Source of the DNA: Paenibacillaceae bacterium
GTDB taxonomy: Bacteria; Bacillota; Bacilli; Paenibacillales; Paenibacillaceae
DNA length: 64,000 nucleotides
Assembly (NCBI GenBank): GCA_900766135.1
Contig: CAAFUF010000036.1
Location: 124,001-188,000, forward strand
Direction of reading: 5' to 3'
The notes beneath the pieces are model-generated. The model did not search any database and was not told where the DNA came from. It worked only from the letters and a program-made list of their open reading frames with translations. This document shows positions 58,277 to 64,000 of the stretch, piece after piece; within the stretch, counting starts at the first letter, position 1, and each line of letters starts with the position of its first letter. The position numbers and the translations under genes were made by a program.

Positions 58277-59670
58277 CCTGCACCTCCAGCACTCTCGCTC
58301 GGCAGCGAGCTTCTGCGCAGCTGCCAGTATTGTTCCGACGTTTGTTGAATCTGTTCCAGCGCCTCCTCGGGCGTCGCCCGCTTGCCGATCATTTCCTCCA
58401 GCACCTTGAGGAAGGTTTTGTTTACCTCGGGAGGAAGCACGTTATCATAGGGGACGAAGCTTTGGCTGCTTCTCTCCATCATGTCCACGACTTGCGCAAA
58501 GACCGGTCCCGTTTTTTCCGAATCGTACGTAATCTTCATCGAAGGAATCCGCAACGCCTCGTAAACGATCCGCCGCTGCACTTCCTCGGTATAAAAAGCT
58601 TTCAGCAGCTCCTGTGCCGCTTCCCATTTGGACTCCTCCAGATTGGAGGACAAACCGATCCCGATCGTATAACCTCCGGCGATCGACTGCCTGCCCCCAT
58701 CCATTAAAGCCGGAAAAGGGATCACCCCGACCTGATTTTGAAACCCTGCCGGAGCCTTCTCGTTGTGGAACAGGTTAATATCCCAGCTCCCGTTCAGGTA
58801 CATCGCCGCCTCGCCGCCGGTGAACCGTTCGATGGCTTCCTCCGTCGACAGGTCGTTGGCCGGCTCGTAAAAGGCGTTCTCATCGATCCAGGTTTTTAAT
58901 TGCTTAAACGCCTTCCAGTAATAGGGGTTTTGGAAGCTTAACGACTCGTCGCCTTGCACCAGCTCGTCGATCAGCCCGGGCCCCGCATAGCGGTCCATCA
59001 AATAATGGGCGAAGATGGCCGCCGGCCAGCGTTCTTCATTCCCCAGCGCGAACGGCGTGATCTGATGATCGGTCAAGACGCGCACGGCCTCGTTCAAATC
59101 GTCCAGCGTTTGCGGCGGCTCCAAGCCCAGTTGACGGAAAATTTCCTTGTTGTAAAACAGCGGCTCCGCGTTCCCCTCAATCGGCAAGCCGTAAATATGA
59201 TTGTCGAAAGTCCATAGATGCAGGTCCTGGAACTCCTGCTGAAGTCCGTTTTTCTGCACGAAATCGGTCAAATCCATCAGCCGGTTGGAGCGGACGTAAG
59301 GCTCGATTTCGGCGCCTCCGAACAACACGAACATATCGGGCGGCGTTCCGGTTACCATTTCGCTCTTCAGCTTTTGCTCGCGGTGGACGGTCTGGTCCAT
59401 GCCCTCGAAATTCACCTTCACGTTGGGATGGGTCTCCTGAAATTCGGCAACGACGTCTTCGACGATGTCCAGCATCTGCCGATCATGCTCTTTGATCCAG
59501 AAGTGACGGAAGGTCAAGGTCACCTTCTCGGACTGCTTCTCCTCGATCGGCTCGTGTCCGTCAGCAGCGATGACCAATACGGAAATGGCCAGCACCACGG
59601 CGTAAACCGCGATCCAACCCCAGTTCAAAAACCACTTTTTCAACTCACCCGCCCCCTTTTTGGCCCGCAT
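58270..59670 (-). CDS. Membrane-anchored family 1 solute-binding protein, sensor accessory
   Basis: 466 residues. A single N-terminal helix (WGWIAVYAVVLAISVLVIA) with no lipobox or clear cleavage site, so it stays membrane bound. The rest is a sugar-type binding protein: TFRHFWIKEHDRQMLDIVED, GTPPDMFVLFGGAEIEPY, GLPIEGNAEPLFYNK, FTGGEAAMYLNGSW and GGYTIGIGLSSN. It lies between the kinase and regulator genes and overlaps both (one and seven bases). No permease is adjacent. A role as ligand-presenting partner of the kinase is inferred. Confidence 0.88.
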   Translation of the reverse strand: MRAKKGAGELKKWFLNWGWIAVYAVVLAISVLVIAADGHEPIEEKQSEKVTLTFRHFWIKEHDRQMLDIVEDVVAEFQETHPNVKVNFEGMDQTVHREQKLKSEMVTGTPPDMFVLFGGAEIEPYVRSNRLMDLTDFVQKNGLQQEFQDLHLWTFDNHIYGLPIEGNAEPLFYNKEIFRQLGLEPPQTLDDLNEAVRVLTDHQITPFALGNEERWPAAIFAHYLMDRYAGPGLIDELVQGDESLSFQNPYYWKAFKQLKTWIDENAFYEPANDLSTEEAIERFTGGEAAMYLNGSWDINLFHNEKAPAGFQNQVGVIPFPALMDGGRQSIAGGYTIGIGLSSNLEESKWEAAQELLKAFYTEEVQRRIVYEALRIPSMKITYDSEKTGPVFAQVVDMMERSSQSFVPYDNVLPPEVNKTFLKVLEEMIGKRATPEEALEQIQQTSEQYWQLRRSSLPSESAGGAGW

Positions 59671-61409
59671 TATCGTTTCATCCCCGTCGATTCGTGAAGG
59701 AGCTTCGGAATGCGGATGCGGATGGTGGATCCGTGCCCGGGAGAAGAGCAGATCAGGATGCCGTAGCGACTGCCAAACCGGATTCGTAACCGTTCATGCA
59801 CATTTTTGAGCCCGACGCCGGTCCCCCGGTAATTTTTATTGCCCCCGTCCTTACTCCACAGATTCATCAACGTGTCCGCGCTGAAGCCCGGCCCATTATC
59901 CGTGACGTCGATCATGATGTCCCGGTCGTCCTCCTTCGCCGTGATCGAGATCAGCCCTTTATCCTCCATGGGTTCGATCGCGTGGTATAGCGCATTTTCC
60001 ACGATCGGCTGCACGATCAGCTTCTGGGTCAAATAATATTTAAGCGACTCGGGAATCTCGATGTGGTAGTCGAACTGGTCCTCGAAACGGAACTTCTGAA
60101 TGTCCAGATAATGCCGCACATGCTCCATTTCCATCGAAAGCGTGATCAACTGTTGATTTTCGCTAATGCTGATCCGCAGCAGTTTGCCCAGCGAGACCAC
60201 CATTTTGCTGATCTCTTTGTTCCCCTGCAAGACGGCCAGCGAGTTGATCGACTCCAGCGAATTGTAAATAAAATGCGGATTGATTTGAGCGACCAGCGCC
60301 TGAAGCTCGAATTCCTTTTTTCGCGCCTGCTCGGTTTGCACCTGTTCAATCAGCTCGGAAATTTGCGTGCTCATCCGGTTGAAGCCGTCGACCAGCAAAT
60401 CCGTTTCGTCTTCGCTTCGCACCGCGGACGTAATCGGCACGAAAATCCCCTGCTGCACCCGCTTCATCCCGTTGACCGCGCCGATAATGCTGCGCACCAG
60501 CCGGCGGACGAAGAAACGGTCGAACAGGAAGGCCGAAATGAGCGAAACCAGCACCAGGACGATCGCGATGTTGCGGATGGACATCGATTCCGAGGCGATC
60601 AGCTTGCTGGGCGTAATCGCCACCAGATACCAATCTTTGTTATGCGAAGGCAAGTAGGTGATCAACGATTTTTCACCCTGATATTTGGCCGTATAGTACC
60701 CTTTTCCTTCCGGCTCCTCCTGGGTCAGAAAAGGAAATTCCGTACGTTCCCCGATATGCGAACCGGACTTGTCGAACACGATATTTCCCAGCTTGTTGAC
60801 GAGCAGAATATCGCCTTGCTTTAAGGTCGCGGCATCCCAAAATACTTGGTCCAGGATGTCGGGCTTCACATAGATGACTAAAGCGCCGATATCCTCCAGC
60901 GAGTAGTAGTCCTTAATCAGGCGGGCTTGGATCAGAACCGGCTTCCCCGTGGCCGCGGAGCCGTTCTCCCCCGGGCCCACCCAAACCGGACGGCCCTCGG
61001 CCGCCTCCATGGCCCCATACCAGCTTTGCTGCCTCAATTCGTTGATGGACATCGCCTCATTGAATTGGTACTGCAGCTTGTCCTTCGAGTACAGCCCGAA
61101 TGAAGTGATCATCGGGTGGTTGATCAGATTATTGATGTCTTGTTTCTGCTCATAGGTCACCGTAAAATTCGCCTGCTTCACCAGCTTCTGAATTAACGGC
61201 TGCGCGATCGCCGAGTTGGAAACGGTCGTGACTTCGTTTAGCGCAAACTTCAACTTACGGTCCGTTTCAAGCAAGGAGACCCAGTAGAAATTGTTCGATT
61301 TGTTCTCCATGGCCCGCGAGAAGCTGAAATAAGAGATGGAACCCATCAGGATGACGGGAATAAAGACGAGAAGAATAATAGCCAGCAAGATTTTTCGACG
61401 AAGCTTCAT
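59670..61409 (-). CDS. YesM-type sensor histidine kinase
   Basis: 579 residues. Helix 1 (ILLAIILLVFIPVILMGSISY), an extracytoplasmic Cache-like domain of about 240 residues, helix 2 (SIRNIAIVLVLVSLISAFLF), HAMP, then the LytS/YesM kinase core with QINPHFIYNSLESINSLA carrying the phosphorylated His. ATPase: IVENALYHAIEP, VTDNGPGF and GTGVGLKNVHERL. Its stop overlaps the start of the binding-protein gene by one base (TAATG). Regulator partner is the YesN-type gene. Signal is probably an oligosaccharide or sugar. Confidence 0.93.
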   Translation of the reverse strand: MKLRRKILLAIILLVFIPVILMGSISYFSFSRAMENKSNNFYWVSLLETDRKLKFALNEVTTVSNSAIAQPLIQKLVKQANFTVTYEQKQDINNLINHPMITSFGLYSKDKLQYQFNEAMSINELRQQSWYGAMEAAEGRPVWVGPGENGSAATGKPVLIQARLIKDYYSLEDIGALVIYVKPDILDQVFWDAATLKQGDILLVNKLGNIVFDKSGSHIGERTEFPFLTQEEPEGKGYYTAKYQGEKSLITYLPSHNKDWYLVAITPSKLIASESMSIRNIAIVLVLVSLISAFLFDRFFVRRLVRSIIGAVNGMKRVQQGIFVPITSAVRSEDETDLLVDGFNRMSTQISELIEQVQTEQARKKEFELQALVAQINPHFIYNSLESINSLAVLQGNKEISKMVVSLGKLLRISISENQQLITLSMEMEHVRHYLDIQKFRFEDQFDYHIEIPESLKYYLTQKLIVQPIVENALYHAIEPMEDKGLISITAKEDDRDIMIDVTDNGPGFSADTLMNLWSKDGGNKNYRGTGVGLKNVHERLRIRFGSRYGILICSSPGHGSTIRIRIPKLLHESTGMKR

Positions 61410-61481
61410 TTCGTTCCTCCTATGCGTCTCCTACTCTATTATTCTTCATAGCATGCCGGATTCCCTTGCTTCTTCGGCAAA

Positions 61482-61520
61482 GCGAAATTCGCAAGAGGGC
61501 AAGCCCCTTGCGAATTCGGG
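61482..61520 (-). other. Hairpin between solute-binding protein and kinase genes
   Basis: GAATTCGCAAG and CTTGCGAATTTC flank an inner GGGCTTGCCC. No T-run follows on minus, so it may protect the upstream mRNA or reduce transcription into the kinase gene. Confidence 0.6.
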
Positions 61521-61547
61521 TTTATCATATCCTTACATGACCTATGA

Positions 61548-62858
61548 TCAAGCCGCGTTTCCGGCTATTTTCATGGCGTCATCCCACTCCGCTTGCGGAT
61601 TCGCCTTGGTCTCCCGTACGTTCCGGAGCGCATTCTTGATCAGCGTATCCACTTGCTCAAACCGCGGCCCATAGTAAACCGGCTTTACGCGTTGCGCCGA
61701 TCTGGCGTAAGCTTCCGAGATCGACTGGCCCCCAAAAAATTCGTCTTTCTCGGCTTGAAATGCCGGTTCATTATACACCGCCGGCATCGACGGCAACAGT
61801 CTGCTCGCTTTATACGATTTCAACTGATTGTCTTTGTTTGTCAGCCAGGTGATGAATTCGTAGGCTTCCTTCGGATGTTTTCCTTCCTTCGGCAGTGCCA
61901 GGAAGGAACCTCCCCAACTGCCGGAGCCCTCGGGAATTTGGGCAATCCGCCATTTCCCGGCGGTACCCTCGGCACTGCGGATCGTGTCTTCCATCCAGGT
62001 CGGGCCGAGGATGATGCCTACATCACCCTCGCGGATCGCTTTTTCCCATTCCGGAGACCCCAATGTCCAGCCGCCGATCCACCCTTCCTGAATGCCTTTT
62101 GCCGTAAAGTCATACGCCCTTTTTACCTGCGGATTGGTATCGCCGATAAAGGTGCCGTCGACTTTGTTGAAATAAATCCGGTCCGTTGATTGATCGCGAA
62201 GGCCGTTGTACACCAAGTCCGTCGAATCCGCAAACGGAATTCCGGTTACTTCCGTGAACTGCTTCGCCACCGCGGCAAATTTGTCCCATTTGTTGATCGC
62301 GGCGCTAAATTCCTCGGGGTCGGTTGGAAGTCCGGCCCGTTCCAATAGATCCGTTCGGTAGTAGATGACGGTCGGATTGATCCCGGCCGGCAAGCCCAAT
62401 TGGAAGGAACCGTCCGCCGATGTAGCCTGTTTCCAGGCCCAATACAGGTAATTCAGTTCGATACCTTTCGCACCCAAATCATATAGATTATAAAACCGGT
62501 CTTGTGCGCCTATGAAATGCTCCATAAACTCCTGATCCAGCATGAAAATATCCGGTGCGCCCGTTCCGGCGGACAAGGCGGACGCCATGCGGTCATGGTG
62601 CACGAATTTATCGGTCATGATGTTGATGTTGATCTTAATCTCGGGATGCTCCGCCATATACTCTTGGGCCAGGGTCACGTAATGGGTATTTCCCAGCGCC
62701 CAGAAAGTCAGCACGACGGGGGAACCTGGACTGCCTTCGGTCATGCCCGGAACGTTACTCTCCTCGTTATTCGCCGCATTGATTACGCCATAAGCGCCCA
62801 GCAAAGAAATCATCATGGCGGCAACCGGCAGAACAGCCAACCATTTTCTTCTTTTCAT
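61548..62858 (-). CDS. Secreted family 1 solute-binding protein
   Basis: 436 residues. Signal peptide MKRRKWLAVLPVAAMMISLLG then AYGVINAANNEE, without the Cys of a lipobox, which is odd for a Gram-positive binding protein. Mature features: VLTFWALGNTHYVTLAQEYM, GTGAPDIFMLDQEFMEHFIG, GLPAGINPTVIYYRTDLLERAGLP as seen in their shorter pieces, and GIILGPTWMED. Sugar-type. No permease follows; a hairpin then the kinase gene do. A good ribosome site AGGAAAGGA is present. It is probably for an unlinked importer, or for signalling. Confidence 0.88.
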   Translation of the reverse strand: MKRRKWLAVLPVAAMMISLLGAYGVINAANNEESNVPGMTEGSPGSPVVLTFWALGNTHYVTLAQEYMAEHPEIKININIMTDKFVHHDRMASALSAGTGAPDIFMLDQEFMEHFIGAQDRFYNLYDLGAKGIELNYLYWAWKQATSADGSFQLGLPAGINPTVIYYRTDLLERAGLPTDPEEFSAAINKWDKFAAVAKQFTEVTGIPFADSTDLVYNGLRDQSTDRIYFNKVDGTFIGDTNPQVKRAYDFTAKGIQEGWIGGWTLGSPEWEKAIREGDVGIILGPTWMEDTIRSAEGTAGKWRIAQIPEGSGSWGGSFLALPKEGKHPKEAYEFITWLTNKDNQLKSYKASRLLPSMPAVYNEPAFQAEKDEFFGGQSISEAYARSAQRVKPVYYGPRFEQVDTLIKNALRNVRETKANPQAEWDDAMKIAGNAA

Positions 62859-62973
62859 TGCGGTTGAATCCTTTCCTACATCCGAATTTATACCTTTAGT
62901 CTAGCGAAAACGGAGGTGGTTTTTGAGGAGGCAAACTTGCGATTTCAGGTTGGAATTTTTCTGATCGAAGCAC

Positions 62974-63013
62974 AAAAAAGCCGATCCTCCACTGAAGCCA
63001 GAGAAGGATCGGT
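62974..63013 (-). terminator. Terminator after the acetyltransferase gene
   Basis: Stem CCGATCCTTCTC/GGAGGATCGG (imperfect) with CTTTTTTG on the minus strand, 23 bases after the stop. Confidence 0.85.
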
Positions 63014-63035
63014 CTATCGTTCCAAGGATGGGAAT

Positions 63036-64000
63036 TTAAAAGAAGTCCAGCAGCGCCGTTTGACTGAAGGGGATCAACCGTTCGAGCGTTTCGGCGTCGG
63101 CTTCCGGGCCGCTTAATTTGCCGCAGGCAAACATCTCCCGCGGGCGTTTATAGCCCAGCAGCATAGCCGTCAACGTTTGAATATCGCAGACGAGACCGGG
63201 ATTTACCGGATCTGCCTGCGTTAGGCTCCCCCTTCCTTCCGGGGACACCTCCAGCCGCCAATCCCCCCCGTTCCAGGGGGCAAACCCGTCTTCAATCCGC
63301 AGGTCAAGGCGAATCCGGCCGGCGGAAGCCGGTGCGGTAAACGAATAGTCGCCGATAAACGCGGCCGCGTTAACGATCCGGGCCATGAAATACGGCACGG
63401 TTTCCTGTTTGCAGCGCGGATCGCGCAGCAGGTACGGCAGCAGGTCATCCGCCGGCACGCGGTCGATGACGACCCGGGCCACCATGGAATCGTGGTTGGC
63501 CAGATACGCCCACAGACCTTGGCGAGCCGTTTCGTTCAAATAGACGAATTCGCCGACGACAAGCTCCCCGTTCTTCACCTGGTAGAGCAGGTACCCTTCC
63601 GGCTGCCCCGATTCGGTATAGTAAACGGCGGTGTGGCCCTGGTCGCCCAATACCGAACGCTTCCACCACTCCTCGTCCCGGACGAGCATTCCGTTATAAC
63701 GCCGGGCAAATGCGTGATAGATTCCATCTAACAGCTTGATGTCCTTCACATCCCGCTTCACGGAGCCCGTGGCGTACGTCTTGGACGGAAAACTGTCGAT
63801 AGGGATGGTATATTTCTTGTAATCCGTGTACACTTCCCAGCCAAATCTCCGGTAAAAAGGAATCGAAAAAGGATGAAGGCAGGACAGGTGTTGCCCTTGC
63901 TCGTTCATGCGGCGGAGTGCGGCGGTCAGCAGCTCCTTGACGAGCCCGCTCCGCCGATGCTCCGGCCAGGTGGCCACGCCGGCGATGCCTCCCATGGGGA
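63036..64000 (-). CDS. Eis-like GNAT acetyltransferase (5' end beyond the window)
   Basis: At least 320 residues are visible. GGIAGVATWPEHRRSGLVKELL is the acetyl-CoA site of the Eis group (shown by VATWPEHRRSGLV). PFSIPFYRRFGWEVY is its second GNAT hallmark, and an SCP2-like C-terminal domain follows, ending in LLDFF with the usual terminal carboxylate. The N-terminal 70 or so residues are missing to the right. Eis enzymes acetylate amines such as aminoglycosides. The frame is open to the window edge. Confidence 0.87.
   Translation of the reverse strand, partial: PMGGIAGVATWPEHRRSGLVKELLTAALRRMNEQGQHLSCLHPFSIPFYRRFGWEVYTDYKKYTIPIDSFPSKTYATGSVKRDVKDIKLLDGIYHAFARRYNGMLVRDEEWWKRSVLGDQGHTAVYYTESGQPEGYLLYQVKNGELVVGEFVYLNETARQGLWAYLANHDSMVARVVIDRVPADDLLPYLLRDPRCKQETVPYFMARIVNAAAFIGDYSFTAPASAGRIRLDLRIEDGFAPWNGGDWRLEVSPEGRGSLTQADPVNPGLVCDIQTLTAMLLGYKRPREMFACGKLSGPEADAETLERLIPFSQTALLDFF

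Noticed and set aside
1..64000. tRNA, rRNA, IS elements or prophage
   Set aside because: No cloverleaf with a T-loop consensus, no rRNA motifs, no transposase, integrase or phage structural gene was seen.

Overview
The window looks like a chromosomal segment of a Gram-positive, endospore-forming Bacillales bacterium, most probably Paenibacillus or a close relative. The evidence is the Bacillus-type purine operon order with a PurR box and a guanine riboswitch, the glnQHMP plus GlnK/GlnL nitrogen block, GlnR/TnrA, FapR and Fur-type operators, strong AGGAGG ribosome binding sites with many TTG/GTG starts, lipoproteins with classical lipoboxes, and a YesM/YesN-type two-component system packed with solute-binding proteins. 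I see no rRNA, tRNA, insertion sequence, prophage or CRISPR array. It reads as ordinary chromosome with several small accessory modules and a striking number of intergenic repeats.

Layout. 1-5825 (minus strand): purE-purK-purB-purC, a 560-base repeat-filled gap, then purS and a purQ that is cut by the left edge. Upstream lie a promoter, two PurR boxes and a guanine riboswitch with terminator. 5864-11412 (minus): glnQ-glnH-glnM-glnP, then the sensor/regulator pair glnK-glnL. A GlnR/TnrA box and an 11-bp tandem repeat lie upstream of glnQ. 11900-15190 (minus): universal stress protein, DUF1294 protein, a small unknown ORF and topB. 15290-23200 (mixed): FapR-controlled fabH, a small unknown protein, EamA transporter, rhodanese, DoxX, GDPD/HxlR, aldo/keto reductase and a truncated epimerase. 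23280-32650: nucleotidase, serine hydrolase, MarR/MFS pair sharing an operator, nucleotidyltransferase behind a leader terminator, thymidine kinase, double-headed MerR with an ABC-2 exporter, and dgt.

32780-37890 (minus): a Fur-boxed flavodoxin with an unknown partner, and a four-gene cluster of a methionine-rich lipoprotein, a response regulator, a histidine kinase and a fused cytochrome b/molybdopterin oxidoreductase. This cluster is the strongest candidate for an undescribed system, because it resembles a Gram-positive counterpart of the HprRS-MsrPQ and MrpX/YedY methionine-sulfoxide repair systems. 37900-43200: two ABC-2 exporters, each with its own TetR regulator and palindromic operators. 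43250-45000: an array of four regularly spaced hairpins, a Vsr-like nuclease with a winged-helix tail, and exoA. 45080-49100: a Fur box, an OppD-like ATPase and an IsdG-like monooxygenase on the minus strand; ArsR and a SulP transporter with a cysteine-rich tail on the plus strand.

49100-51500: a TetR/EmrB-type exporter pair with duplicated perfect operators. 51500-56310: a metallophosphatase divergent from a VTC polyphosphate polymerase-DUF4956-CotH operon, a coherent phosphate/surface module. 56680-63030 (minus): solute-binding protein, YesM kinase, membrane-anchored solute-binding protein and YesN regulator, the last three translationally coupled. An Eis-like acetyltransferase is cut by the right edge.
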